DNA of 64,000 nucleotides. Origin: Sphingobium boeckii. GTDB lineage: Bacteria; Pseudomonadota; Alphaproteobacteria; Sphingomonadales; Sphingomonadaceae. The translations under genes and the position numbers were made by a program. The notes beneath the pieces are model-generated. The model was not told the DNA's origin. It saw only the letters and a program-made list of their open reading frames with translations, and searched no databases. Positions 8,233 to 17,651 of this stretch are shown piece by piece (within the stretch, counting starts at the first letter, position 1; every line of letters begins with the position of its first letter). Where the stretch lies: assembly GCF_014199215.1 (NCBI RefSeq), contig NZ_JACIJC010000001.1:436001-500000 (forward strand), given 5' to 3'.

Positions 8233-9781
8233 GGGCCGAAGCCCCCGGGGCTTTTGCGATCTTGAACAGGGCACCGCGATCGGTGTGCCACATCAACTCG
8301 TAATCGTCATTGTCCTTTGGCCAGGTGTTGCGCGGCACGTCCATCAGCCAGAGATAGTCAAAAGCCGCCTTCGGCACCTGCGCCAAGGCTTCGTTAAGTT
8401 GGCGCGGCGCGTCATTGGCGCAAATGTCGCCATTTTGTGATACTTCGCGGTTGCCGGTCTCAAATGTGCCAGCCTGCGGGTAATGCACGTCCAGCAACTG
8501 GGCACCTTGACCATCGAACTGGTCGTTGATGAAGGCCTCCTTCCTCACGATGGCGATGCCGGTCAGGTGGGAGAGGCGCGTTCTGTTCCAATTGTCCGGA
8601 TCGTTTTCGCAATGTCTTCCGACGAAGGAAATGATCGCACGCCCTTGTTCGACATGATCGAGCGCGGCGAGATGATCTTCATATTGCACATTGCTCAGAG
8701 CCAGGCTCCAGGTCGTGGCCGTGAGCCGCATCGCGAAAAAAGCCAGACCGATTGCCGCAAGCGCCGATTGGCGATTCGGTGCCAGTTTTGCACTGGGGCT
8801 GATCGATAAAATCATCAGCGCTACGGCGTAAGGCGCAAATCTCACGCAGGCGAAATAGCAGCCGAAGATCGCAATCGGCAGGATCAAATGGGCCGCGATG
8901 AGCGCCAGCGCCGGGGCTGCGAGCGTCATCTCGATCTTCAGGAATCGACGGATAAGAGTCAGCAGGAGCAAAACCGCGATGACAATAGACGACAAGATAT
9001 CCAAAGTGATCCAACGATCGCGAAACAGCATCGCAAACCATTTCATCTTCTCTTTCCAGTCCAGCCATCCGAAGAGAGCGGTTTCTCCGCTGGCCTGCCA
9101 AAAAAGAAGAACGAGCGGCAGGGCCAGTGGCAGGCATGAGACAATGGTGCTTCTGGCGGCCGCAAACACAGTGCGGCCTTCTTTGAGGTTTTTGGCCAAT
9201 TCATAGGACAGGATCATCAGGCCGAGCGCCGCCCATCCGATGAAATGGCTGATCCAGATGGCGAATGAAAAAACGATGGCTGTGATGGCGCGGAGCTTGA
9301 TTCGGTTCGCCAGCTTTATCCAAAGCCATAACGCCACCAGCGCCAGCGCCATGGCCATGCTGTAGTTCACGAAACCCATCATGAACGGAAAATTATAGGC
9401 CAGAGGAAGCGCAAAAAATGCGGTAGGCGGAAGGCGGCCGTGAACCTCCCGTGCGATCATCAGCATCGCCATCGCGGTCATGGTGGGGATCACGATCACC
9501 ACGGCCTTCGTCGCCAATTCCACACCCAGGAGCGGCGTCATGGCGAAAACGAGGAGATCAACGCCCAGATTGGCTGTGAGCGCCCAATTAAAATCGTAAT
9601 AATGCTTCAAAAATGGCGAATGCCCGATTTCGGACTGGATATAATATCGGCCCATATGCGCGGGTAGATCGACCAACGGCGGAATGGCGGGCCACAGCAG
9701 AGGAACGGCACTGCAAAAAACGAGAATCCACAGCAGAGCGCTATTGTGCCACCACGCCTTTTGAGCCGCCATCTGATCCAT
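8210..9781 (-). CDS. Multipass membrane protein of unknown function
   Basis: A 523-residue protein starting at ATG 9781, preceded by GGGGA. I count about ten hydrophobic segments, beginning ALLWILVFCSAVPLLWPAIP. A periplasmic loop PPLVDLPAHMGRYYI follows, and about 130 hydrophilic residues close the protein. The PxLxDxPxHxxR-like loop after the first membrane segment is reminiscent of the first loop of GT-C type membrane glycosyltransferases. I cannot assign a family with confidence. It ends inside mscL by 23 nt. Confidence 0.7.
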   Translation of the reverse strand: MDQMAAQKAWWHNSALLWILVFCSAVPLLWPAIPPLVDLPAHMGRYYIQSEIGHSPFLKHYYDFNWALTANLGVDLLVFAMTPLLGVELATKAVVIVIPTMTAMAMLMIAREVHGRLPPTAFFALPLAYNFPFMMGFVNYSMAMALALVALWLWIKLANRIKLRAITAIVFSFAIWISHFIGWAALGLMILSYELAKNLKEGRTVFAAARSTIVSCLPLALPLVLLFWQASGETALFGWLDWKEKMKWFAMLFRDRWITLDILSSIVIAVLLLLTLIRRFLKIEMTLAAPALALIAAHLILPIAIFGCYFACVRFAPYAVALMILSISPSAKLAPNRQSALAAIGLAFFAMRLTATTWSLALSNVQYEDHLAALDHVEQGRAIISFVGRHCENDPDNWNRTRLSHLTGIAIVRKEAFINDQFDGQGAQLLDVHYPQAGTFETGNREVSQNGDICANDAPRQLNEALAQVPKAAFDYLWLMDVPRNTWPKDNDDYELMWHTDRGALFKIAKAPGASALTSSARP

Positions 9782-9964
9782 TTTTTCCCCGCTTGCCGCG
9801 TCAAGATAGCACAGATTATCAGCAGTTTGGCAAGATACCGCGATGCAGCATCCGTAATCGTGTTGCTGTGGCACAGAAAATAACTTGAGCGTCTGCGGCC
9901 CGCCACGTCTTCCCATCCGCCGGCATCATGCCTATATCGCAATTGTCGGATTCGTCCGGCTATG

Positions 9965-10300
9965 GCGATAAATGATGCCGTGTAATAGATGCAGCGGACC
10001 CGGGGGCAGTACCCGGCGGCTCCACCACAAACCCCGGTAACGGGGCTTCTGACGGGGCCGAACCAGGATCGACGTGTATTCAAAGACGGTGTTTTTGCCC
10101 GGCCTGAATGAGCCGTTAAACCGTTCAAAACCACAAGTGCAAACGATAACGAAGCACTCGCTCTCGCAGCGTAATTGAGGGGGCTTCACCGCCCCTGACA
10201 TTATCCTAAAAGAACGCGGTTCGGGCCGAACCGGGCAACAGAATCGGATTCCAGCGGCCTCGGGGGGGCCGGGCAACAGAACCCCCCGACCATCCATAAT
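9965..10300 (+). ncRNA. ssrA: Transfer-messenger RNA, permuted two-piece form
   Basis: The acceptor piece comes first: its 3' acceptor strand CGGCTCC is at 10017-10023, followed by A and CCA at 10025-10027, with a T-arm-like hairpin before it. After a 26-base spacer, the coding piece begins GGGGCCGAACCAGG at 10054. GGGGCCG pairs fully with CGGCTCC (one G-U). The tag frame at 10139-10174 reads ANDNEALALAA then TAA. The 3' pseudoknot (CGGGGGG and CCCCCCG) closes near 10295. tmRNA rescues stalled ribosomes and tags the peptide for proteolysis. This circular permutation is characteristic of alphaproteobacteria. Outer ends are approximate. Confidence 0.93.
10139..10174 (+). other. tmRNA proteolysis-tag reading frame
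   Basis: GCA resume codon at 10139, then codons for NDNEALALAA and TAA at 10172. The full tag is ANDNEALALAA, a typical alphaproteobacterial tag with the Leu-Ala-Ala end read by ClpXP. Confidence 0.93.
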
Positions 10301-10430
10301 TAATAGGAAGGCCGGCCGCGCAAAATGCCGCGGGTCATTCAACTCGTCGCAAATTTCGGAACTCTTTGTGCGCCCGGCGCTTCTTCCGGTTCCGCCGCGA
10401 TCATCGCGGCCCTTAATGCAGGGGTAGGAC

Positions 10431-10706
10431 ATGAAGACAGTTTTCAAGTCGATGGCAATCGCCAGTCTGGTCGCGCTCGCCGCTTGCGGCGGCAAGGGCG
10501 ATGATGCTCTGGCCGACAATGTAGAGGAAGCCGCGGATAACGCAGCCGATAATCTGGACGCGATGGCGGACAATACGACGAATGAAGCGGCCGCCGATTC
10601 GCTGGAGCGCCAGGCCGATACCACGCGCGAAGTGGGCGAAGCCAAGGCCGACGCCATTGACGATGCCGATGTGAACGCAGCAGCGCTGCCTAGCAACGCG
10701 ATGTAA
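10431..10706 (+). CDS. Small lipoprotein
   Basis: A 91-residue protein with a lipoprotein signal (MKTVFKSMAIASLVALAAC) giving a mature N-terminal Cys. The mature part is acidic and alanine/asparagine/aspartate-rich, with spaced repeats of NAADN type (EEAADNAADNLDAMADNTTNEAAAD), likely one extended helix. No enzymatic motif. Such small entericidin-like or spacer lipoproteins are common in sphingomonads; function unknown. A strong terminator follows at 10755-10794. Confidence 0.8.
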   Translation: MKTVFKSMAIASLVALAACGGKGDDALADNVEEAADNAADNLDAMADNTTNEAAADSLERQADTTREVGEAKADAIDDADVNAAALPSNAM

Positions 10707-10754
10707 TCAAGCTATCGACGCGATGTCATCAAACATCGCCATTTCCCGACTCTC

Positions 10755-10794
10755 GGCCGGTGCAGCATCCCCCCGCTGCACCGGCCTGTTTTTT
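10755..10794 (+). terminator. Rho-independent terminator
   Basis: A perfect 12-bp stem: GGCCGGTGCAGC (10755-10766) pairs with GCTGCACCGGCC (10775-10786) around an 8-base loop, followed by TGTTTTTT. It ends the small lipoprotein transcript and reaches into the stop codon of the converging kinase gene. Confidence 0.93.
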
Positions 10795-11800
10795 ATGCGG
10801 GCAGCATCAATCGCGCCGTTGTTCTGTCTTCCTGGACGAGCATGAATTCTCCGCCCAATTGGCGAGACAGGGTCTGCGCGATCCGCAGGCCCAGGCTCTG
10901 GCTCTTCTCCAGTGAAAATCCCTGTGGCAGCCCGCGTCCGTTATCCCGGATCTCTAGCATCACCTTGCCCCGCGTGGAGCGGCCATAGCTGATATCGATC
11001 TCGCCGCCCCTGTCGGAGGTAAAGCCATGTTCAAGGGCATTGGCGATCGATTCTGCGATGATCAGGGCTATCGGAATGGCGGAATCGGGCGCGAGGATCA
11101 TATCGTCGGCGACGTCGCAACGGCATGTGATATCCGTGCGCCCGCTGGCCTCCAGCAGATCGCCGCAGAGCGATTCCAGAAACGGCTTCACGCCCAATTG
11201 CGTGCCGTTGGGATCGTGCAACTGCCGTCCGATCTTGCCGATCAGCGCCAGCCGGTTGGCCGCTTCGTCAAGCGCAGCGCGCGCCCTTTCGTCCGTCACA
11301 TCGCGTTTTTGCAGGCTGAGCAGCGCGGCGACCACCTGGAGATTGTTGGACACGCGGTGCTGAAGTTCGCTGAACAGCAATTCGCGGTTCTCGGCGAGCT
11401 TCCGATTGGCTTCGCGTTCGCGTGCGGCGGATGCCACGAAGCGTTGCAGCCAGTGGATCAGCACGATCTGGGTCGCCACCACGAAAATGAAGAAAGTCAG
11501 CGCCATCGCCACGCCGGGATCGAACGCGAGGCTGTTCAGCGGGATGATGAAGAAATACCACGCCAGCAAGCCGCACAGGACCGCGCAGAGACTGCCCTGC
11601 TTCCAGCCCAGCAGCAGCGTGACGATCACGATGACGGGAAAGAAGGTGAGGAAAGGATAGCCCGGCGGCATCCAGGGTGCTGCCAGCAAGCGCACGCCAA
11701 GACCAATGCCCGCGGCCGCGATGGCCGTCATGGCTCCCAGAAAGGGGTTGCCGGTCATTAGCGGCAGGCGTTCGACAAATCTCTGTATCTTGCCCGGCAT
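10793..11800 (-). CDS. Membrane sensor histidine kinase (HisKA_2 / HWE-like) with DUF4118-type domain
   Basis: A 335-residue protein from ATG 11800 (MPGKIQRF). The N-terminal half has about four membrane segments in the DUF4118 pattern (LLAAPWMPPGYPFLTFFPVIVIVTLLLGWKQGSLCAVLCGLLAWYFF is the core). A short linker helix follows, then the H-box ELQHRVSNNLQVV, typical of HisKA_2 kinases, and a HATPase domain with N-box ESIANALEHGF and G-box DNGRGLP. This kinase class often works in the alphaproteobacterial general stress response, upstream of PhyR-like regulators. No cognate response regulator lies nearby. Confidence 0.88.
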   Translation of the reverse strand: MPGKIQRFVERLPLMTGNPFLGAMTAIAAAGIGLGVRLLAAPWMPPGYPFLTFFPVIVIVTLLLGWKQGSLCAVLCGLLAWYFFIIPLNSLAFDPGVAMALTFFIFVVATQIVLIHWLQRFVASAAREREANRKLAENRELLFSELQHRVSNNLQVVAALLSLQKRDVTDERARAALDEAANRLALIGKIGRQLHDPNGTQLGVKPFLESLCGDLLEASGRTDITCRCDVADDMILAPDSAIPIALIIAESIANALEHGFTSDRGGEIDISYGRSTRGKVMLEIRDNGRGLPQGFSLEKSQSLGLRIAQTLSRQLGGEFMLVQEDRTTARLMLPA

Positions 11801-11872
11801 ATTCGGTCCCACTCTAAGTGGGATGTAACACTTATCGTCGATGGAGCCAGCGCAATCGGCGTAAGCCTTTGT

Positions 11873-11904
11873 AAAAAAAGAAAAGGGGCCAGAAGGCCCC
11901 TTTT
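11873..11904 (-). terminator. Rho-independent terminator of pnp
   Basis: AAAAGGGGCC (11881-11890) pairs with GGCCCCTTTT (11895-11904) around AGAA. On the reverse strand the stem is followed by a run of T residues (11873-11880). It lies 23 nt past the pnp stop. Confidence 0.9.
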
Positions 11905-11926
11905 CCCTAACCAAAGATCCGAACGA

Positions 11927-14251
11927 TCAATCGTCGTCACGCTTCAGGAAAGCGGGCGCGAATTCAGGCGCGGGGCCGTCATCATTGCCACCTTCGCGGC
12001 GAGGCGCACGATCGCCGCCGTCACGACGCGGGCCACGACCGGCACCGCCATCACGACGCGGACCACGATCACCGCGGTCGCCACCGTCACGGCGCGGGCC
12101 GCGATCCGGGCGATCGCCGCGCGGACGCTCTTCGCGGGCCGAGCGGGTATCTTCCAGCTCTTCACCGGTTTCCTGATCGACGACGCGCATCGACAGGCGA
12201 ACCTTGCCGCGCGGATCGATTTCGAGAACCTTGACCTTTACTTCCTGGCCTTCGGACAGGACGTCGGAGACCTTCTCGGTGCGCTCGTTGCGGATTTCCG
12301 AAACGTGCACCAGGCCGTCCTTGCCGCCCATGAAGTTCACGAAAGCACCGAAATCGACGAGATTGACGACCTTGCCGTTATAGACCTTGCCCACTTCGGC
12401 TTCCTCGACGATGCCGAGAATCCACTTACGCGCGGCTTCGATCTGGTTGATGTCGGACGAGCTGATCTTGATCAGGCCTTCATCGTCGATATCCACCTTG
12501 GCGCCGGTTTCGGCGACGATTTCGCGGATCACCTTGCCGCCCGTGCCGATGACTTCACGGATCTTCGACTTGTCGATCTGCAAAGTTTCGATGCGCGGTG
12601 CGTGGGCCGAAAGCTCGGTGCGCGTGCTGTCGAGCGCCTTGGCCATTTCGACCAGGATATGCGCGCGACCTTCGGCAGCCTGCTTCAGAGCCTGCTTCAT
12701 GATCTCTTCGGTGATGCCGGAGATCTTGATGTCCATCTGCATCGTGGTGATGCCTTCGGACGTGCCTGCCACCTTGAAATCCATGTCGCCCAGATGATCT
12801 TCGTCACCCAGGATGTCGCTGATCACGGCGAAATCCTTGCCTTCCAGGATCAGGCCCATGGCGATGCCCGAAACCGGACGCTTGAGCGGAACGCCGGCAT
12901 CCATCATCGAGAGCGAACCGCCGCAGACGGTGGCCATCGAAGACGAGCCGTTGGACTCGGTGATGTCGCTCAGAACGCGGATCGTGTAGGGGAATTCGTC
13001 CTTGCTCGGCAGCACGGGGTGCAGCGCACGCCATGCCAATTTGCCATGACCCACTTCACGACGGCCCGGCGCGCCGAAGCGGCCGACTTCACCCACCGAA
13101 TAAGGGGGGAAGTTATAGTGAAGCATGAAGTTCGAATAGCTCAGACCATTCAGGCCATCGACCATCTGCTCGGCATCCTTGGTGCCCAGCGTGGTGGTGC
13201 AGATGGACTGGGTTTCGCCGCGCGTGAACAGCGCCGAACCATGCGTGCGGGGCAGGAAGCCCACGATCGCTTCGATCGGACGGATCTGCGTGGTGGTGCG
13301 GCCATCGATGCGCTGGCCATCCTTGAGGATGGCGGTGCGGACGATTTCGGCTTCCAGCTTCTTGACCAGCTTCTGCGCGGCCATCTGATCCTGCGGCGCG
13401 GCATCGGCAAACGCTGCCTTCGCCTTGGCGCGGGCTTCGTTCAGCGCGTTCGAACGGGCGGACTTGTCGGTCAGCTTGTAGGCCGCCGTGATATCCTTGC
13501 CGATCAGCTTCTTGAGCTTGTCCTTGGCAGCCGAAAGATCGGCCTGCGCCGCCATCGGCCAGGGATCCTTGGCAGCCTGTTCGGCCAGATCGATGATCGC
13601 CTTGATCACGGTCTGGATGCCGCGGTGCGCGAACATCACCGCGCCCAGCATCACCTCTTCCGAAAGCTCCTTGGCTTCGGATTCGACCATCATCACGGCG
13701 TCATGCGTACCGGCCACGACGAGATCGAGATCGCCGGCGGCAACCTGTTCGTCGGTCGGGTTCAGAATGTATTCGCCTTCGACATAGCCGACGCGTGCCG
13801 ATGCGATCGGACCCATGAAGGGTACGCCAGAAAGCGTCAGGGCTGCAGACGCCGCAACCATCGCCAAAACGTCGGGCTCATTCTCGCCATCATAGCTCAG
13901 AACCTGGCAGATGACGTTGATTTCGTTGTAGAAACCTTCGGGGAAAAGCGGACGGATCGGACGATCGATCAGGCGGGAAACCAGCGTTTCCTTTTCCGTG
14001 GCGCCGCGCTCGCGCTTGAAGAAGCCGCCGGGGATGCGGCCGGCAGCCGAATATTTTTCCTGATAGTGAACGGTGAGCGGGAAGAAATCCTGCCCTTCCT
14101 TCACCGACTTCGCAGCCGTGACGGCGCAAAGGACGACGGTTTCGCCGAGGGTCGCCATCACGGCGCCATCAGCCTGGCGGGCAACGCGGCCCGTTTCGAG
14201 TTTGAGGGTTTGTCCGCCCCACTCGATTTCTACTGTCTTCATGTTGAACAT
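11927..14251 (-). CDS. pnp: Polynucleotide phosphorylase
   Basis: A 774-residue PNPase: two RNase PH domains (first with [18 protein letters not shown] and DRPIRPLFP; second with LFTRGETQ and the [17 protein letters not shown] motif), a KH domain ([16 protein letters not shown]) and an S1 domain ([15 protein letters not shown] through VRLSMRVVD). It degrades RNA 3' to 5' with phosphate and is a core degradosome exonuclease. Unusual is the C-terminal tail of about 75 residues, built of Arg/Gly/Asp repeats ([10 protein letters not shown] type) and ending [14 protein letters not shown]. The tail is likely disordered and RNA- or protein-binding. It follows rpsO, the classical rpsO-pnp order, and has its own terminator. 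Confidence 0.97.
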   Translation of the reverse strand: MFNMKTVEIEWGGQTLKLETGRVARQADGAVMATLGETVVLCAVTAAKSVKEGQDFFPLTVHYQEKYSAAGRIPGGFFKRERGATEKETLVSRLIDRPIRPLFPEGFYNEINVICQVLSYDGENEPDVLAMVAASAALTLSGVPFMGPIASARVGYVEGEYILNPTDEQVAAGDLDLVVAGTHDAVMMVESEAKELSEEVMLGAVMFAHRGIQTVIKAIIDLAEQAAKDPWPMAAQADLSAAKDKLKKLIGKDITAAYKLTDKSARSNALNEARAKAKAAFADAAPQDQMAAQKLVKKLEAEIVRTAILKDGQRIDGRTTTQIRPIEAIVGFLPRTHGSALFTRGETQSICTTTLGTKDAEQMVDGLNGLSYSNFMLHYNFPPYSVGEVGRFGAPGRREVGHGKLAWRALHPVLPSKDEFPYTIRVLSDITESNGSSSMATVCGGSLSMMDAGVPLKRPVSGIAMGLILEGKDFAVISDILGDEDHLGDMDFKVAGTSEGITTMQMDIKISGITEEIMKQALKQAAEGRAHILVEMAKALDSTRTELSAHAPRIETLQIDKSKIREVIGTGGKVIREIVAETGAKVDIDDEGLIKISSSDINQIEAARKWILGIVEEAEVGKVYNGKVVNLVDFGAFVNFMGGKDGLVHVSEIRNERTEKVSDVLSEGQEVKVKVLEIDPRGKVRLSMRVVDQETGEELEDTRSAREERPRGDRPDRGPRRDGGDRGDRGPRRDGGAGRGPRRDGGDRAPRREGGNDDGPAPEFAPAFLKRDDD
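11985..12130 (-). repeat. Imperfect tandem codon repeats in the pnp tail
   Basis: The end of pnp holds imperfect direct repeats encoding GPRRDGG and GDRGDRG units. They resemble a short array at the DNA level but are in-frame low-complexity coding sequence. Confidence 0.75.
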
Positions 14252-14391
14252 TTGATTTCCTTACGTCCGGCCGCCAGATGCGTGCCGGTGCCTTTTGCGC
14301 AGGCCGGTATGGCCCGCTTGTATGACGGAACTGTGATTGTCCGCCGTCTCCGCCAAATGCCGAATTGCATCTGGCCGGAATATGCGAACGG

Positions 14392-14408
14392 CCCCGCGAG
14401 GGGGCCGC
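14392..14408 (-). terminator. GC-rich hairpin between rpsO and pnp (possible attenuator or processing site)
   Basis: GGCCCCGCGAGGGGGCC forms a stable stem just after the rpsO stop. There is no T-tract on the reverse strand, so it is more likely an RNase III/E processing or partial termination site, as is usual between rpsO and pnp. Confidence 0.45.
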
Positions 14409-14413
14409 TCAGG

Positions 14414-14683
14414 TTACTTGCGAAGACCCAGCTTCGCGATGAGATCGGTGTAGCGCTTCGTGTCTTTCTTTTTCAGATAGTCCAGAAGGCTGCGACGGTT
14501 GTTGACCATCATGAGCAGGCCGCGGCGGGAATGGTTATCCTTGTGGTGGCCTTTGAAATGCTCGGTCAGGTTCACGATGCGCTCGGTGAGGATGGCGACC
14601 TGAACTTCGGGGCTGCCGGTATCGCCTTCGGCGCGGCCATGTTCCTTGATCAGTGCGTCTTTGCGCTCAGCGGTAATCGTCAT
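14414..14683 (-). CDS. rpsO: 30S ribosomal protein S15
   Basis: 89 residues, standard length. It has the S15 signature: [36 protein letters not shown] and the C-terminal [16 protein letters not shown]. It binds the central domain of 16S rRNA early in 30S assembly. It lies 23 nt after truB and before pnp. Confidence 0.98.
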   Translation of the reverse strand: MTITAERKDALIKEHGRAEGDTGSPEVQVAILTERIVNLTEHFKGHHKDNHSRRGLLMMVNNRRSLLDYLKKKDTKRYTDLIAKLGLRK

Positions 14684-14706
14684 AAATCTGTTTCCCTCGA
14701 CATCCG

Positions 14707-15675
14707 TTACAGGTTGAAACCACGCACCACCCGAACCTCCGGTCCGGAAACCTCCACAAGCGCAACCGGCGTTTCCGCTTCGGTGGCGAGGTGAAGGCCT
14801 TGGTGAGCAGTGATCCCGATCAAGATCTGCCCCTGGCGGAGCAGCCTTGCCTGATCGGGGGAGACGGGTAGGGCCGGGATGTCGTCCAGTCCTGCCGTCA
14901 GAGGCAAATGAATGTCCTCAAGCGTGCGGGCCATAGCGTGCTCGCCCAGTTTGTCCAGCGAAATCGCGTGATCCAGCGTGAACGGACCGGCCTTGATACG
15001 GCGGAGCATCGTCACATGACCCACCGTGCCCAGCGCCAAAGCGATATCGCGCGCGAGGCTCCGGATATAGGTGCCCTTGGAGACATGGGCAGTGAGGGTG
15101 ATGCTGTCCAAGGGTAGGGAAGGGGCTTCGACAGCCTCAGCCCGAACGGGCGAGGAGGATACAGACGTTTCCAAATCCGCTCGGGCTGAGCCTGTCGAAG
15201 CCTCTTGCTTTATTGCTAGCTGGTGGATGAGCACATCGCGCGTCTTCAGTACCACCTCTTCTCCGGCGCGCGCCAGATCATAGGCCCGTTTCCCATCCAC
15301 CTTGAGCGCGGAATAGGCCGGCGGCATCTGCACGATCGGCCCGGTGAAGCGGGGCAATATCGCCAGCACATCGGCCAGCATCGGCCGCGCATCGCTTGCC
15401 GCGATTGCCTTGCCCTCCAGGTCCAGCGTGTCGGTCTGCACGCCAAAGCCAATCGTAAAATCATAGATCTTGTCGCTGTCCAGCATCCGCCCGGCGAGCT
15501 TGGTCGCCTCGCCCAAAGCGATCGGCAGCACCCCCGTTGCCAGCGGATCGAGCGTGCCGCCATGGCCCACCTTCACCTTGGGATAGCCGCCGTCGCGCAG
15601 CGCGCGCTTCACTGCGGAGACGCCCTGGGTCGAACCAAGGCCAAGGGGTTTGTCGATGATGATCCAGCCGTGCAT
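14707..15675 (-). CDS. truB: tRNA pseudouridine(55) synthase TruB
   Basis: A 322-residue pseudouridine synthase. The catalytic Asp43 is in [17 protein letters not shown]; GxxTKLA-like [15 protein letters not shown] and the [13 protein letters not shown] block follow. It makes pseudouridine 55 in the T-loop of tRNAs. Residues about 158-185 ([12 protein letters not shown] then [11 protein letters not shown]) are encoded by a palindromic repeat read in frame, just before the [17 protein letters not shown] strand, likely in a surface loop. The rest of the protein is continuous, so it probably still works. It follows the DUF6491 gene by 31 nt. Confidence 0.94.
   Translation of the reverse strand: MHGWIIIDKPLGLGSTQGVSAVKRALRDGGYPKVKVGHGGTLDPLATGVLPIALGEATKLAGRMLDSDKIYDFTIGFGVQTDTLDLEGKAIAASDARPMLADVLAILPRFTGPIVQMPPAYSALKVDGKRAYDLARAGEEVVLKTRDVLIHQLAIKQEASTGSARADLETSVSSSPVRAEAVEAPSLPLDSITLTAHVSKGTYIRSLARDIALALGTVGHVTMLRRIKAGPFTLDHAISLDKLGEHAMARTLEDIHLPLTAGLDDIPALPVSPDQARLLRQGQILIGITAHQGLHLATEAETPVALVEVSGPEVRVVRGFNL
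15123..15203. repeat. Palindromic repeat, family B, copy 1 (inside truB)
   Basis: An 81-bp inverted repeat. Left arm GGCTTCGACAGCCTCAGCCC, then GA; right arm TCGGGCTGAGCCTGTCGAAG, then CC; one mismatch between the 22-bp arms, with a loop of about 35 bp. It lies wholly inside truB and is translated in frame. Confidence 0.92.
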
Positions 15676-15706
15676 CCGCAGCCTCTAGCCGCAGCCAGCG
15701 TCAAAG

Positions 15707-16102
15707 TCAGCCGCGCGATTTCGCCTTCCGGGGCGGCGGGGCCGAGCGGACCAGGCTGGCCAGCGGACAGCGCCAGCCCTGCGCCCGCAGCGCGCCGAAT
15801 TTATCGAGCTGGTCCGCAGCCGATGTCTCAAAGCCGATCACGTCGGCGCTATTGAGCCGGGGGCAATTGCCGAGCGTTCTGGCATAATACCAGTTGCCAT
15901 TGATCCCGCGGATATAAAGCCCGCGGTCGCCATCCGCCTTATAGTCCTGAATGCCGTCACGGCTGGCGAAGGGGATCGAAGTTTCGGCGATCGGCAGCGC
16001 GCCGGCTTTGCTGGCCCGCGCCGATTCGATCGACGCGCCGATCACGCCGGATGCCAGCGCTGCGAAACCGATAAACCCGGCGATAAGATGCTTTCTGGAC
16101 AT
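15707..16102 (-). CDS. DUF6491-like secreted protein
   Basis: 131 residues with a cleavable signal peptide (LIAGFIGFAALASGVIGASIESARA). The mature region has IPFASRDGIQDYKADGDRGLYI, then GINGNWYYARTLGNCPRLNSA and a second Cys near the end (GWRCPLASL). This resembles the DUF6491 pattern of a strand, WYxA and a conserved Cys pair; function unknown. It sits between the GNAT gene and truB, 31 nt upstream of truB. Confidence 0.68.
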   Translation of the reverse strand: MSRKHLIAGFIGFAALASGVIGASIESARASKAGALPIAETSIPFASRDGIQDYKADGDRGLYIRGINGNWYYARTLGNCPRLNSADVIGFETSAADQLDKFGALRAQGWRCPLASLVRSAPPPRKAKSRG

Positions 16103-16126
16103 GACGCCAACCTAAGCAATCCAGCC

Positions 16127-16681
16127 TTAACCGGCGCTGACCGTTGCCCCGTCATCAGCCAGAATCGCATAGAGGGCGGTATCGCGTACATGGCCGTTCC
16201 AGGTGATCCGTTCCTGTCGCAACACACCCTCCTTCACGCCGCCGATCTTCTCGACCGCCGCGATTGAACGACCGTTGCGCACATCGATGCGGAATTCGAT
16301 CCGGCGGAAACCGGCGGTGAAGGCGCGGGCAATCAGCAGTTGCTTGATGCGGCGGTTCAGTCCCGTGCCGCGCTGATCGGGCTGCATATAGGTGCCGCCG
16401 ATCTCAAGTGTCTGGCGGTCCAGAGCGATATTGAGATAGCCGGACATGCCGATGACCCGTCCGTCCAGAATCAATGCGAACGGGCAGCGCGCCGGATTGG
16501 CGAGGATCGCATCGAAAGCGGGATCGAAATCGTCTCCGATCAGCCTGGAAGGATAAATGTCCCAGATTTCGCGATCGGCGGCGCACGCCGCGCGCAACCC
16601 TTCGCGATGCGCCTCGGCAAGCTGTTCGAGCCGCAAATTCCCATCGTCGATCGGCGCCAGCAGCGGCTCAAGCCCGGCCAT
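16127..16681 (-). CDS. GNAT family N-acetyltransferase
   Basis: A 184-residue protein from ATG 16681 (MAGLEPLL), overlapping the end of tdk by 14 nt. The RimJ/RimL-type GNAT core is visible: [18 protein letters not shown], then the [25 protein letters not shown] acetyl-CoA loop, and [28 protein letters not shown]. The substrate is not deducible. The start inside tdk indicates coupled translation. Confidence 0.86.
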   Translation of the reverse strand: MAGLEPLLAPIDDGNLRLEQLAEAHREGLRAACAADREIWDIYPSRLIGDDFDPAFDAILANPARCPFALILDGRVIGMSGYLNIALDRQTLEIGGTYMQPDQRGTGLNRRIKQLLIARAFTAGFRRIEFRIDVRNGRSIAAVEKIGGVKEGVLRQERITWNGHVRDTALYAILADDGATVSAG

Positions 16682-17252
16682 CGACACGCTCCATATAATG
16701 TTTGCGGCACAACGCCATATAGCGGTCATTCCCGCCGATCTCGGTCTGATCGCCCTCGCGGATCGCCCGGCCATTGCCGTCCACACGCAGGTTCATCGTC
16801 GCCTTGCGCCCGCATTCGCAGATCGCCTTCAATTCAACGAGCGTATCCGCCAGCCCGAGCAATGCGGCGCTGCCCTCAAACAGCACCGCCTGAAAATCCG
16901 TGCGCAGACCATAAGCCAGCACCGGAATGTTCATCTGATCGCAAATGCCAGCAAGCTGGAACACCTGCGCGCGCGTCAGGAATTGCGCCTCATCCACCAG
17001 GATGCAGTTCAGCGGCCGCGTGGCATGTTCGGCCTCGACGCAGGCGCGCAGGTCCGTCTCCGCGTCGAAACACGTCGCGTCGGCCTCAAGTCCGATCCGT
17101 GAAGTGATCTTCCCCGCCCGATAGCGATCATCGATCGCCGCGGTGAAGAGCATGGTCTCCATCCCGCGCTCCTGATAATTGAAGCTGGACTGGAGCAGCG
17201 TGGTCGATTTGCCTGCGTTCATCGAGGCGTAATAGAAATAGAGCTTGGCCAT
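16668..17252 (-). CDS. tdk: Thymidine kinase
   Basis: 194 residues, normal for the type II family. The P-loop is [10 protein letters not shown] at 8-17. LVDEAQFL carries the Walker-B-like Asp-Glu. The lasso region contains [13 protein letters not shown] and the thymidine-binding [18 protein letters not shown]. It phosphorylates thymidine in the salvage pathway. It lies 3 nt after rbfA, an unusual place in the nusA-infB operon. Confidence 0.95.
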   Translation of the reverse strand: MAKLYFYYASMNAGKSTTLLQSSFNYQERGMETMLFTAAIDDRYRAGKITSRIGLEADATCFDAETDLRACVEAEHATRPLNCILVDEAQFLTRAQVFQLAGICDQMNIPVLAYGLRTDFQAVLFEGSAALLGLADTLVELKAICECGRKATMNLRVDGNGRAIREGDQTEIGGNDRYMALCRKHYMERVDGRA

Positions 17253-17255
17253 GGA

Positions 17256-17651
17256 TCAGGCTTCCGGATCGAGATCCTGCGCGACCTTCGGCTGCTTGAG
17301 CAGCGTATCGATATGGCTGCCCTCGTCGAAGCTGTCGTCCGCCAGGAATTTGAGCTTGGCGGCGTATTTTGTGTTCACGCGCTGCGCGACTTCGCTCTGC
17401 AGATAGGCGGTGTTGGTGCGCAGCGCCTTCAGCACGGCGGCTTCGTCCCTGCCCAGCAACGGCTTCATGAACACGGTCGCATGGCGCAGATCGGAAGACA
17501 TGCGTACTTCGGTGATCGAAACGACATGCTTGGCCAGCGTCTCGTCATGCACGTCGCCGCGCGCGAGGATATCGGACAGCGCATGACGCACCTGTTCGCC
17601 CACGCGGAGCAGGCGAACGGTTCTTTTTTCGGCGGTCTCGTTCTGGCGCAT
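17256..17651 (-). CDS. rbfA: Ribosome-binding factor A
   Basis: 131 residues with the RbfA KH-like fold signature: [44 protein letters not shown] and a late [16 protein letters not shown]. It helps mature the 5' end of 16S rRNA in the cold-stress-sensitive step of 30S assembly. It lies between infB and tdk. Confidence 0.96.
   Translation of the reverse strand: MRQNETAEKRTVRLLRVGEQVRHALSDILARGDVHDETLAKHVVSITEVRMSSDLRHATVFMKPLLGRDEAAVLKALRTNTAYLQSEVAQRVNTKYAAKLKFLADDSFDEGSHIDTLLKQPKVAQDLDPEA

Noticed and set aside
11985-12130. Possible small CRISPR-like or direct repeat array
   Set aside because: The repeats are in-frame Arg/Gly/Asp codons at the end of pnp, of irregular length and without spacers.
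12305-14794. An open frame of 829 codons on the forward strand
   Set aside because: It is the antisense shadow of pnp and rpsO in high-GC DNA; its residues are rich in His, Arg and Asp with no family match, whereas the reverse strand encodes full-length known proteins.
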